DNA of 64,000 nucleotides from Alicyclobacillus sp. ALC3 (GTDB lineage Bacteria; Bacillota; Bacilli; Alicyclobacillales; Alicyclobacillaceae), in contig NZ_CP066784.1 in the NCBI RefSeq assembly GCF_028751195.1, positions 3,348,001 through 3,412,000 on the forward strand, written 5' to 3'. This document shows, in pieces, positions 32,879 to 41,552 of this stretch (the first letter of the stretch is position 1; every line of letters starts with the position of its first letter). The translations under genes and the position numbers were made by a program. The notes beneath the pieces were generated by a model. It was not told the DNA's origin and searched no databases. It saw nothing but the letters and a program-made list of their open reading frames with translations.

Positions 32879-34307
32879 ACAGGCTGGCAACGGTCAAGCG
32901 CGGACGGAACCGAGGCCGCGCATCGTCGTTGCCGGTACACACAGCGGCGTCGGTAAGACGACGGTTGCGATTGGCCTGATGGCCGCTTTTGCCCAGAGCG
33001 CAGAGACCGTGCAAGGGTTCAAGGCAGGTCCGGACTACCTTGACGCCAGCTACCACCAGGTTGCAACGAATCGCCCCGCGCGCAACCTTGATACGTGGAT
33101 GCAAGGCAAAGACGGGGTTCGGGAACTGTTTTGGCGCGCAAGTGCAGAGGTTGACCTAAGCATTGTGGAAGGCGTCATGGGGATGTTTGACGGCAAGAGT
33201 GCGACGGATGAGGTGGGCAGCACAGCGGAGCTCGCGAAACTGCTGGACGCCCCTGTGCTGCTCGTCGTGGACGGGTGGGCTCTGGCCCGCAGTGCCGCGG
33301 CAGTCGTTCTCGGCTTCCAGCAATTCGACAAAGGGGTGCGGCTAGCGGGCGTGATCCTCAACCGGATTGCTGGATCTGGCCACTACGCAATTTTGCGGGA
33401 TGCCATTGAATCGGCCTGTGGCGTGCCTGTTGTTGGCTGGTTGCCAAAGGACGCTGAGATTTCGCTGTCAGAGCGGCACTTGGGGCTGGTACCTGCGCAA
33501 GAGCAAAGTGACCTGGCACCGGTCCTAACGCGTCTGGCCGAGACGGTTTGTCAGAACGTCGACCTGGAAAGGGTACTGCAAGTGGCAAAAGCGGCACCAG
33601 TCATAGCTGAACCGCAAGCGCACATCTTCACAACGAGGCCGGAACTGTCAGACACAGCTAGGGTCGGCATCGCGGTCGCACGCGACGCGGCATTCAACTT
33701 TTACTATGCGGAAAACCTCGAACTACTTGAGTGGTTCGGGGCTGAGTTGGTAGAGTTTAGCCCTCTAGAAGGGGATGTTATCCCAGCAGGTGTCGGCGGT
33801 GTGTACATCGGAGGTGGGTTCCCAGAGCAATTCGCGCAAACCCTCTCGTGGCAGACTGCTGTTTGGCAGAGCTTTCGTTTGAACATTAGCGCGGGAATGC
33901 CAGTGCTCGCAGAGTGTGGCGGGTACATGGCTTTGGCGGAGTCGATCACGGACCACGCTGGCGACACGTGGTCAATGGCGGCAGTCGTACCCGGCCGCGT
34001 GCAGATGCTGCGACAGCTGGCAGCGATCGGTTATCGAGAGGTGACGACGGCCGGTCCTTTGCATCCCCTCGGCAGTGGAGAACGTCTGCGCGGACACGAG
34101 TTCCACGCATCTACGATCACCTTGGAGCGGGTGGTTTCCCCCGCCTATACGGTGAGTGACGGGGGAGCGCATGTGGCTGATGAAGGTGTCCGTGACGCCG
34201 CTTTGGTCGGCGGGTACACCCATCTGAGTTTCGCATCTAATCCTCGCGTGGCGAAGCGCTTTGTCGAGAACTGTAAAGCCTTTGCAAACGGGACATCTGT
34301 GTGTTGA
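32865..34307 (+). CDS. CobB/CbiA-like cobyrinate a,c-diamide synthase
   Basis: A 480-residue glutamine-dependent amidotransferase. The N-terminal ATPase domain has the P-loop AGTHSGVGKTTVAIGL and VEGVMGMFDG. The C-terminal class I amidotransferase domain has GGGFPEQFA, the nucleophile Cys in VLAECGGYMAL and GHEFHAS. The canonical reaction amidates cobyrinate in cobalamin synthesis. No other cobalamin gene is in the window, and the start overlaps the dehydrogenase gene. No good ribosome binding site is seen, suggesting coupling. Confidence 0.85.
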   Translation: MSKTEQAGNGQARTEPRPRIVVAGTHSGVGKTTVAIGLMAAFAQSAETVQGFKAGPDYLDASYHQVATNRPARNLDTWMQGKDGVRELFWRASAEVDLSIVEGVMGMFDGKSATDEVGSTAELAKLLDAPVLLVVDGWALARSAAAVVLGFQQFDKGVRLAGVILNRIAGSGHYAILRDAIESACGVPVVGWLPKDAEISLSERHLGLVPAQEQSDLAPVLTRLAETVCQNVDLERVLQVAKAAPVIAEPQAHIFTTRPELSDTARVGIAVARDAAFNFYYAENLELLEWFGAELVEFSPLEGDVIPAGVGGVYIGGGFPEQFAQTLSWQTAVWQSFRLNISAGMPVLAECGGYMALAESITDHAGDTWSMAAVVPGRVQMLRQLAAIGYREVTTAGPLHPLGSGERLRGHEFHASTITLERVVSPAYTVSDGGAHVADEGVRDAALVGGYTHLSFASNPRVAKRFVENCKAFANGTSVC

Positions 34308-34386
34308 GTCATTGTATCGACTGGATGTTCTCGTGAAAATGGCAGCGTTCCTGTATGAGCACGCAAGACGACGTTCTTCATTCATC

Positions 34387-34416
34387 TTGGCTTCTGCCAG
34401 CGACAATCGATATAAT
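34387..34416 (+). promoter_or_regulatory. SigA-type promoter before the thioredoxin-like gene
   Basis: TTGGCT (34387-34392) and TATAAT (34411-34416) are spaced by 18 bases. The start codon follows 20 bp downstream. Confidence 0.55.
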
Positions 34417-34435
34417 AGTCTTCGGGGGTGCAGCG

Positions 34436-34762
34436 ATGCTAGAGCTGAAGAGCAACGAAGAATTTCAACAGTTCATCGCACAGGGACGTGCGGTTGTCGA
34501 ATTTTACACAGGCTGGTGCCCAGACTGCAAACGCATTGAACCGTATCTGGACGAATGGGCACAACAATACGAGGATGCGTTTCGTATGGCACGCGCGAAT
34601 GCGGAGTTAATGCCGGAAGTGTCGGACCAGTTAGAAATCAGAGGAATTCCATCGTTTCTCGTGTTTGAAAACGGCGTGTTGCTGAATCGACTGTTCAGCC
34701 GAGACGCTAAAACCAAGCAGCAAGTGAGCGAATTTCTCGAGCAAGCGTACGTGATTGCTTAG
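34436..34762 (+). CDS. Thioredoxin-family protein
   Basis: A 108-residue thioredoxin fold. The active site is WCPDC instead of WCGPC, in VEFYTGWCPDCKRIEP. The cis-proline is in RGIPSFLVFENG. It is cytoplasmic (no signal peptide). WCPDC variants occur in YtpP-like and similar small thioredoxins of Firmicutes. GGGGGTG precedes the ATG by 5 bases. It stands directly before a lipoprotein with a second thioredoxin-like fold. Confidence 0.85.
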   Translation: MLELKSNEEFQQFIAQGRAVVEFYTGWCPDCKRIEPYLDEWAQQYEDAFRMARANAELMPEVSDQLEIRGIPSFLVFENGVLLNRLFSRDAKTKQQVSEFLEQAYVIA

Positions 34763-34821
34763 ACGCTTGCCGTGCGCTTTGGTCGTGACGGCGCAGTGGT
34801 ATTGAGGAGGGTGAGGACAGG

Positions 34822-35430
34822 GTGCGACGGTGGTGGCTTGCAGCGGTCGTCCCAGCGCTGATTTTGGCGTTGGCCGGTTGTGGCACAGGAACGGCTCCGA
34901 AAACGACGACTGGGGCACAGGGTACAGCAGCGAGTTCAACAGGCTCTTCCCTTGATCCCCCATTTCGTGTTGTGACAAGTCTGGAAGTCGTAACGCCCGA
35001 TGCGAAGTTTGACCCATCGGCAGCCAGTCTGTCTCTGTATCAGAACATCCCAGTCTACACGGCGAGCGGCAAAGTGGTGCACCTCGACGCAAGGAAACAG
35101 CCGATTTTGATGGAAGCCTACTGGTGCCCGCACTGCCAACGGACACTGCTCCTGTTTAACAAGCACAGCCAAGCGATGAAGCAACGCCCGATTTTAATCA
35201 GCACAGGCTTCGCACAGGGGACGACGCTGCAACAGGCTGTCCAGCTCGGCAAGGCTGAAGAAGCGGCGCTTCACCTACAACACTATCAAGTGTACTACTA
35301 CATCGCGCCGAACTTCTCAACGCGTCTGGTCCCAGTTGGTTTTCCAACTTTGATATTTCCCTGGAAAGGAAAGCTTGGAGCCTTGTATGGGGAACATACT
35401 TGGGCGGCTTGGCAACCAGCGCTCGGTTAG
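34822..35430 (+). CDS. Thioredoxin-fold lipoprotein
   Basis: A 202-residue lipoprotein. The signal peptide ends in the lipobox ALAGC (Cys20), followed by a Thr/Ser/Gly-rich spacer. The CxxC motif is YWCPHCQ near residue 108, in the position of thiol-disulfide oxidoreductases, with a cis-Pro candidate in VGFPTLIF. It acts on the outer face of the membrane, perhaps in disulfide handling. GAGGAGGGTGAGG lies upstream of the GTG start. Confidence 0.8.
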   Translation: MRRWWLAAVVPALILALAGCGTGTAPKTTTGAQGTAASSTGSSLDPPFRVVTSLEVVTPDAKFDPSAASLSLYQNIPVYTASGKVVHLDARKQPILMEAYWCPHCQRTLLLFNKHSQAMKQRPILISTGFAQGTTLQQAVQLGKAEEAALHLQHYQVYYYIAPNFSTRLVPVGFPTLIFPWKGKLGALYGEHTWAAWQPALG

Positions 35431-35460
35431 AAGCTCGTAGGAGCGAAGGAGGTGGTGGGG

Positions 35461-35577
35461 GTGGCGAGTCAGGTGAAGGACGGACGCATGCCGGGTGGTT
35501 TCACCCGTCTGGTGATGATTGTGGCTGGATTACTTGGTGTGGTCGAGTTAGTGCTTGGCATTATGTCAGTGGCCTGA
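35461..35577 (+). CDS. 38-residue single-pass membrane peptide
   Basis: A short frame with a strong ribosome binding site (AAGGAGGTG, 5 bases before the GTG at 35461). It encodes MASQVKDGRMPGGFTRL followed by one 20-residue hydrophobic helix ending GIMSVA. The stop lies 19 bp before the acetyltransferase start, so it probably shares that mRNA. No known family is recognised; spacing and site quality argue for real translation. Confidence 0.6.
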   Translation: MASQVKDGRMPGGFTRLVMIVAGLLGVVELVLGIMSVA

Positions 35578-35596
35578 TGATGCGGAGGGGATGGAG

Positions 35597-37972
35597 ATGT
35601 CGCGCATCATCTTGAGAGATGGACGTGTGGCAGAACTGCTCAAGGCCGAGGACACTGAAGTTCACCGGGCGCTTATCCGCAATCTGTTTCAGAGCGCTTC
35701 GCCGGAGAGCCTATACCTCCGGTTCTTTCACGCGGTGCGAGAAGTTAGTGAAAAAATCATCAGCAGTATGATCTCCGACGGCGGCCCGAATGGGCTGTCG
35801 TTGTTGTGTTTGGCGGGGACTCAGGCGATCGCCATTGGGACCTACTCGCGCGTCGATGCCCAGAGCGCCGAGGCGGCCTTCTTCGTCGGCGACGCCTATC
35901 ACGGTAATGGTCTGGGTTCGCTACTGCTTGCACACTTGGCCCAAGCTGCCTGGCGCAATGGCTTTCGCCGCTTTGAAGCCTATGTGCTGCACGAGAATGA
36001 GCAGATGTTAAAGGTGTTTCAGGCCAGTGGCTACGAACTCGTTCGCCGCACCGAGTCGACAATGATGCATTTGATTCTGCCTTTGCGCGAGACGGAGCGC
36101 AGCCGAGCTCTTCAGGAGACGCGCGAAAAATTTGCCGCGGCAGCCTCTCTCCATCCTTTCTTTCGCCCCAACACGGTCGCGGTTGTCGGCGCTTCGCGTG
36201 ACCCGAACCGCGCTGGGCACTTGCTGCTTCATCACGTGGTCGACGGCGGCTACACGGGCATCGCAACACCTGTGAACCGCTCTACGGCGGCTGTGTCGGC
36301 GATGCGAACCTACCCCTCGCTCGCCAGCCTGCCGGAACCGCCAGACCTCGCAATCGTCGCGGTGCCAGCCGACCAAGTGCCTGTAGTCATCGAAGACTGC
36401 ATTGAAGCGCAAGTGCGAGCGGTGATGGTCGTCTCTGCCGGTTTCGGCGAAGTGGACGCGGCCGGGCGGGAAAAGGAACGAGAGTTGGCTCGCAAACTGC
36501 GGGCTGCAGGCATCCGTCTGATTGGGCCAAACTGCCTCGGACTTGTTAACACTGCGCCTGATGTTCAGCTGAACGCGAGTCTCGCGCCGAGGCTCCCGAG
36601 TGTAGGTAAACTTGCGATTGCGAGTCACTCTGGGGCGCTCGGAGTGGCCATTCTGGAGTACGCGAGTGTGATTGGCGTCGGCGTCTCCAGTTTTGTGAGC
36701 CTTGGCAACAAGGTCGACGTATCAGCGAACGACTTGTTGCAGTTTTGGGAAGACGACGCAAACGTCGACATGATCGTTCTGTACCTAGAATCGTTCGGAA
36801 ACCCGCGCAAGTTTGCCCGAATTGCCCGGCGCGTCGCCGGCCACAAGCCAATCCTGGTGGTGAAATCGGCTCGCACACCAGGAGGCTCAGCCATCTCGCG
36901 CTTACCTGGCGCGCAAGAAGCTGCGGTGGATTCAGTCGTGGGCGGGCTATTCCGCCAGGCCGGTATCATTCGGCTCGATACGCTGCAGGAACTGTTTGAC
37001 GTCGCAGCACTCTTGGCAGTCGAGCCGAAACCGCAGGGACGCCGGGTGGCAGTTGTCACTAACACTGCTGGCGGCGCTGTGATGACAGCGGATACGCTGC
37101 AACGCGAGGGCTTGTCGTTTGTCGGTCCGGTCATCAACCTTGGCTTTGAAGCGCTTGCGGACAGTTATCGCGAGGTTCTGCCGCAAGTGCTTCGTGATCA
37201 CGATGTCGATGCCGTGGTTGTACTGTTCACGCCTGTCGCGATATCGGATGAGGAAGAAGTAATTGCGGCGATTGGCGAAGCCATTGAGATGGTCGACGCG
37301 GACCCTGAGGATGGGATGCACTTGCGGCCGTCGCAAAAGCCAGTGGTCGCAAACTTTCTGTCACACGGCGACTACCACGTGCGCACAATTGTCGCCGGAC
37401 AGCGACGAATTCCCGTCTACCCGTTCCCGGAGCAGGCGGTCCACGCCTTAGCCAGAGTGACAGAGTATGTCGAGGACGGCGCTCGTTTGCGTGGCCGCAT
37501 TCCCGATTTGCCGGGCTGTGATGTTGATGGGGCACGGGATTTGGTGCGGGGGGCGCTTGGCGATGGCAAGAAAGAACTTAGCGGTGCACAGGCGCACGAT
37601 GTACTTGGACGTGTCGGGATTGACTGTAAAATGCGACCAGTTCCCGCGTTGCGGGCAGGGGATGAGACACTTCGAATCGAAGTGAGGCCGCATGCGTTGT
37701 TTGGTCCCGTTGTGCACGTGACAGGCAGCGGCGGGTCAGTCTTTCGCATGACCCCGCTCACCGACATCGATGCAGCCGATATGGTGACAAGCGTGAAAGC
37801 TCCAGAGGCTGTAGCGGACGTACTGCTGCGGGTCTCACGGTTGGCTGAGGAAGTTCCAGAGGTGTACAATGTCACACTCGGACATCTGCAAGTCCTGTCA
37901 GATGCCCCAAGCGCCTGTATGGTCGGCGACGCTTCACTGTCGGTTCGTGAGCCAGACATCGGGCCACTTTAA
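35597..37972 (+). CDS. Pat-like protein lysine acetyltransferase (GNAT plus acyl-CoA synthetase-like domain)
   Basis: A 791-residue two-part protein. The N-terminal GNAT domain (about 1-165) has an acetyl-CoA loop YHGNGLGSLL. Residues from about 187 resemble NDP-forming acyl-CoA synthetases: VAVVGASRDPNRAG, GPNCLG, SHSGALG and FRQAGIIRLDTLQELFD. The catalytic His of the usual SHTGA element is missing (SRLPGA here). The ATP-grasp part lacks the lysine/HKSDVGGV segment. Loss of ligase residues is what is known for Pat acetyltransferases. ATG 35597 has GGAGGGG 6 bases upstream. A sirtuin gene follows. Confidence 0.8.
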   Translation: MSRIILRDGRVAELLKAEDTEVHRALIRNLFQSASPESLYLRFFHAVREVSEKIISSMISDGGPNGLSLLCLAGTQAIAIGTYSRVDAQSAEAAFFVGDAYHGNGLGSLLLAHLAQAAWRNGFRRFEAYVLHENEQMLKVFQASGYELVRRTESTMMHLILPLRETERSRALQETREKFAAAASLHPFFRPNTVAVVGASRDPNRAGHLLLHHVVDGGYTGIATPVNRSTAAVSAMRTYPSLASLPEPPDLAIVAVPADQVPVVIEDCIEAQVRAVMVVSAGFGEVDAAGREKERELARKLRAAGIRLIGPNCLGLVNTAPDVQLNASLAPRLPSVGKLAIASHSGALGVAILEYASVIGVGVSSFVSLGNKVDVSANDLLQFWEDDANVDMIVLYLESFGNPRKFARIARRVAGHKPILVVKSARTPGGSAISRLPGAQEAAVDSVVGGLFRQAGIIRLDTLQELFDVAALLAVEPKPQGRRVAVVTNTAGGAVMTADTLQREGLSFVGPVINLGFEALADSYREVLPQVLRDHDVDAVVVLFTPVAISDEEEVIAAIGEAIEMVDADPEDGMHLRPSQKPVVANFLSHGDYHVRTIVAGQRRIPVYPFPEQAVHALARVTEYVEDGARLRGRIPDLPGCDVDGARDLVRGALGDGKKELSGAQAHDVLGRVGIDCKMRPVPALRAGDETLRIEVRPHALFGPVVHVTGSGGSVFRMTPLTDIDAADMVTSVKAPEAVADVLLRVSRLAEEVPEVYNVTLGHLQVLSDAPSACMVGDASLSVREPDIGPL

Positions 37973-38005
37973 TGCTTGCTTGCAGACGGGAAGGGGAGGT
38001 CGGTT

Positions 38006-38752
38006 TTGGACGAAGCAGCACGCTTGCAGCTGCAGAGGTACTTGCGGGAGAGTCAGAAGATTACTATCCTGACCGGCGCAGGCATGAGCACCGAGTCTGG
38101 CATTCCGGATTTTCGCTCCCCGGGCGGCATCTGGGAAGATGAAGAGACAATGATTGCAATGTCGCTCTCGTATTGGCAGGAGTATCCGGAGTTGTTTTGG
38201 CCGAAGTTCAAACGGATCTTCATGAATGAAGAGCATCTGCAGGCGCAGCCGAACGCTGGGCACTTCGCGCTCGCGCGCTTGGAGGAGATGGGGAAGGAAG
38301 TCACGGTGCTGACACAAAATGTCGACGGCTTGCACCAATTAGCCGGCAGCACGCACGTCCTCGAAATGCACGGTGGCATCAGGCAAGCTGTGTGCCCTGT
38401 CTGTCAGTCCCGGTACAACCTCGATTACGTGCTTGCGGAGGAAGTGCCGAGGTGTTCGTACGTGTCGATGAAAGGTGCCGTTTGTGACACTGTCTTACAA
38501 GCAGACGTCGTGCTGTTTGAGCAGGAGGTCCGACATCTGCCCGAAGCGCTGCGCGCCGTGCGGACGTGCGATTTGATGTTAGTACTTGGCACTTCGCTGA
38601 CGGTCTACCCGGTCGCAGACCTGCCGCGGTATGTGATTAAAGAGCGCACGAAGCTTGTAATCGTCAATCTCGATGAGACAGAAGAAGACCACCGCGCGGA
38701 TTTGGTGATTCACGACAAAGTCGGAAAGGTACTCGCGGAAACCGTTCAGTAA
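38006..38752 (+). CDS. Sir2-family NAD-dependent protein deacylase
   Basis: A 248-residue sirtuin. NAD-binding GAGMSTESGIPDFRS and TQNVD, catalytic His122 in LEMHGG, and four zinc cysteines (about 130, 133, 150 and 160) are present. It removes acyl groups from lysines, using NAD. The TTG at 38006 is chosen because AGGGGAGGT lies 5 bases upstream. It directly follows the Pat-like gene, forming an acetylation/deacetylation pair. Confidence 0.92.
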   Translation: MDEAARLQLQRYLRESQKITILTGAGMSTESGIPDFRSPGGIWEDEETMIAMSLSYWQEYPELFWPKFKRIFMNEEHLQAQPNAGHFALARLEEMGKEVTVLTQNVDGLHQLAGSTHVLEMHGGIRQAVCPVCQSRYNLDYVLAEEVPRCSYVSMKGAVCDTVLQADVVLFEQEVRHLPEALRAVRTCDLMLVLGTSLTVYPVADLPRYVIKERTKLVIVNLDETEEDHRADLVIHDKVGKVLAETVQ

Positions 38753-38812
38753 CTTTCAAAAGCCGTGCAGTAGCTCGCCGTACCCGCACGAGACAAGACA
38801 GGAGGACGCGGG

Positions 38813-39790
38813 TTGTCCAGAATTTTCATGAAAGTGGTTGTGAACCCTGCCTCTGCTGGGGGCAAGACCAGAGAACAGTGGCCGATGATTGCCGGGGTTG
38901 CAGAGGGTCTTGGGATCACGCTCGATCCCGTCTTTACAGAGGGGCCTGGTCACGCGACGGAATTGACGCGTGAAGCACTGCGAGCGGGGCACCAGACGAT
39001 TGTCGTAGTCGGCGGCGACGGTTCAGTACACGAAGTGGTGAACGGTTTTTTCGAAAGCGATCGGCCACTCAACCCATCTGCGGCGCTCGGGATGATTGCC
39101 CGCGGCACCGGCTGCGACTTCATCCGGACACTCAACATGCCAAAGTCGGTTGGACAAGCCTTGCAGGCTTTGCGCGACGGGCCAGAGCACGTGATTGACC
39201 TGTGTCGATGCGACTACATCCGACACGACGGTTCGTCGGGCCGCCGCTATTTCGCGAACGTCGGCGGCGTTGGCATCGGTGGTGCTACCGTCGAGCGGGT
39301 CAATCAGACGTCGAAGCGTTTTGGCGGTTGGTTTTCGTTTATGGCCGGCGCTTTGCTCACCCTGCTTACCTATGAAGGCAAGGAAGTCGAGATTGTTCTC
39401 GACGGCAACCGCACCCTGTCTGGGCGATACCACGGCGTCATTGTCGCAAACGGGCGTTACTTTGGCGGTGGCATGAAAATTGCGCCAGACGCCGCCCTTG
39501 ACGACGGCTTGTTGAACGTCATCTTGCTCGGGGACCTGACACGCTCTGAGGTGTTCAGCAACTTTCTGCGCATTTACCGCGGAACCCACGGGTCCCACCC
39601 CAAAGTGCAGTTGCTTACGGCGAGGGAAGTGACGGTGAAAACGGACGATGCAACGTGCCTCCTCGATTTGGACGGTGAGCAGCCAGGCAGAGCGGACGCC
39701 TGTTTCACCGTGGTGCCAAACGCAATCAAGGTGATCTCGCCGCTTCCTGCACGAAGCAGGGCCGATTCACACGGCGCGACCGAAACTTAG
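38813..39790 (+). CDS. Diacylglycerol/lipid kinase family protein
   Basis: A 325-residue DAGK-catalytic-domain protein (DgkB/YegS group). It begins FMKVVVNPASAGGK. The nucleotide-binding VVVGGDGSVHEVVNG and GMIARGTGCDF (usually GTGNDF) follow, with a later FGGGMKIAPDAALDDG. It phosphorylates diacylglycerol or a related lipid at the membrane. The TTG start follows AGGAGGA by 6 bases. It overlaps the convergent GGDEF gene by 4 bp. Confidence 0.88.
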   Translation: MSRIFMKVVVNPASAGGKTREQWPMIAGVAEGLGITLDPVFTEGPGHATELTREALRAGHQTIVVVGGDGSVHEVVNGFFESDRPLNPSAALGMIARGTGCDFIRTLNMPKSVGQALQALRDGPEHVIDLCRCDYIRHDGSSGRRYFANVGGVGIGGATVERVNQTSKRFGGWFSFMAGALLTLLTYEGKEVEIVLDGNRTLSGRYHGVIVANGRYFGGGMKIAPDAALDDGLLNVILLGDLTRSEVFSNFLRIYRGTHGSHPKVQLLTAREVTVKTDDATCLLDLDGEQPGRADACFTVVPNAIKVISPLPARSRADSHGATET

Positions 39791-40800
39791 GCCGTGTACA
39801 GCTTGGCGCGGACGGTGTCGGAGCGCTTGGCGGCGTATAAGCTGACGTCCGCGCAGTGTAGCAGTTCGTCGGGGGTCGAACCATGAGCTGGACAGTCGAC
39901 GATGCCTGCCGAAGCGAGCACTCGAATCACCTGGCCTTGCCACGTCATGGGTCTATTGACGGCTTCGAGAATCTCATTGATAAACTCGAGCGCGCAAGGA
40001 GCCGTCGTGTTTGTCAGGACGAAGGCGAACTCGTCGCCGCCGATGCGAGCAACTGTATCGGCATCGCGCATCCTCGACAGAGCAGTGCGCGCGACCATTT
40101 GCAGGACGCGGTCGCCTGCCGCGTGGCCATACGTGTCGTTGATGAGCTTGAAGTTATCGACATCGATCAGCACGAGCGAGAGCGGTTGGCGAGACTCGAG
40201 CGACTGATTGATACCGTTTATCAGGCGCTCTTCAAACAATCGCCGATTCGGAATGTCAGTCAAATAGTCGAAATGAGCAAGCCGGAAGTTTTCTCGGTCG
40301 AGCTGCTCCTTTTCAATGGCCAAGCCGGCGACCAAGACGTACTGGCGCGTAAATTGCAACTCAAGTCGTGTCAAGGCGCGCTGTTCATGGGGGTGAATGC
40401 CAACAACGCCAACTGACCGGTTCTTCGTGTCGTAGATCACGATCCATTCCACATGGACACTGGCGGGATCGCCAAAATGGGCGCGGAGTTGCGCCAGGAC
40501 GGAGTCAGACAAGCCATCCTCCACAGGTACTACTGTGCTCTGTTCAGCCCTCTCTCGCACGGCTCCTCCCATGGCCATGCGCACTTCCGCGCGAAACACC
40601 AATCTCAGCTCAGTTGCGACTCGCTCCTCAACCCAAACGGCAACGTCACAGTCGGACATGCGGGCAGACATACCGCGCAACACCAGTTTTAGTACATCAT
40701 CAAGCGGCATCCCGGTGACGAGCCCCGCCATGATTTGCATTTGGATTTGAATCGCGTCTGCGGACACTGGGATTGCTTCGTCGCTCTGTTCAGAAACCAC
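39787..40800 (-). CDS. Diguanylate cyclase (sensor plus GGDEF)
   Basis: A 337-residue protein. The N-terminal ~160 residues look like a GAF-type sensor; no membrane helix is seen. The GGDEF domain (about 170-335) has an intact active site ARIGGDEFAFV and DYLTDIPNRRLFEERL. The inhibitory I-site RxxD (RDAD) lies five residues before GGDEF, so product feedback is expected. It makes cyclic di-GMP. A GTG start with GGAGAGTG upstream is used. Confidence 0.9.
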   Translation of the reverse strand: MVSEQSDEAIPVSADAIQIQMQIMAGLVTGMPLDDVLKLVLRGMSARMSDCDVAVWVEERVATELRLVFRAEVRMAMGGAVRERAEQSTVVPVEDGLSDSVLAQLRAHFGDPASVHVEWIVIYDTKNRSVGVVGIHPHEQRALTRLELQFTRQYVLVAGLAIEKEQLDRENFRLAHFDYLTDIPNRRLFEERLINGINQSLESRQPLSLVLIDVDNFKLINDTYGHAAGDRVLQMVARTALSRMRDADTVARIGGDEFAFVLTNTTAPCALEFINEILEAVNRPMTWQGQVIRVLASAGIVDCPAHGSTPDELLHCADVSLYAAKRSDTVRAKLYTA

Positions 40801-40890
40801 GTTATGTCACTCTCCGCCCTTGGAACAGCCCATCTTCCGATCAAATCTAGTATACGGGATTTTTTTCGGACCCGGCACCATGAACTACCT

Positions 40891-40918
40891 TTGACGTTTG
40901 GACACTGTTTGTTACATT
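40891..40918 (+). promoter_or_regulatory. Probable SigA-type promoter
   Basis: TTGACG (40891-40896) and TACATT (40913-40918) with a 16-base spacer, 40 bp before the SRPBCC gene. Confidence 0.4.
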
Positions 40919-40958
40919 AGTAGCAAACACATCTAGCCAGCTACTGGGGGCAATACCG

Positions 40959-41381
40959 TTGAGTCACTCACTGCCCGATATCCGCCACTCTGTCTGTCTC
41001 TACGTTCCGGTTGCACAAGTGTGGGATGCTGTCGCCACGTCCGAGGGTATTGCCGGATGGTTCATGCCAAATTCGTTTGAACCTACAATCGGCGCAAACT
41101 TCCTTCTCCACTCGGGCCAGTTTGGAGATTCCCCGTGTACCGTGACTAAGCTTGTGCCGAAAAAGGTGGTCGAATTCCGTTGGGACGACGATTGGACGCT
41201 TCGTTTTGAACTACTCGGCGTTGGGGAACACAACACAGAATTCACGCTCGTGCACTCCGGCTGGGATGCAGAGAAGCGGACGCGATTTGGCCAACCTCAC
41301 ACAGTGATCCGAGGGATCATGGACGGTGGCTGGGAGAAGAAAGTGAAGCAAGACTTGCCGAACTATGTTGAATCGCGCTAG
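40959..41381 (+). CDS. SRPBCC (AHSA1-type) domain protein
   Basis: A 140-residue START-like protein. The pattern RHSVCLYVPVAQVWDAVATSEGIAGWF at its start and WGWEKKVKQDL-type ending fit the activator-of-Hsp90-like (AHSA1/YndB) family, which binds hydrophobic ligands. TTG 40959 follows CTGGGGG by 8 bases. The ligand is unknown. Confidence 0.8.
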   Translation: MSHSLPDIRHSVCLYVPVAQVWDAVATSEGIAGWFMPNSFEPTIGANFLLHSGQFGDSPCTVTKLVPKKVVEFRWDDDWTLRFELLGVGEHNTEFTLVHSGWDAEKRTRFGQPHTVIRGIMDGGWEKKVKQDLPNYVESR

Positions 41382-41552
41382 TGATCATATTGTTTGAAGT
41401 TTCTTCGTGTGGCTTACACTACAAAACACCACAGTGGACTGGTAAAATAGGGTTATGCTGCCCCGATGAAAACCGCGAAAACCAGCCTACTTTGTCGACC
41501 CCAACTGTACCCGTACCACTCTGCACGTGAATGTCGGATGGGAGGGAATAGT

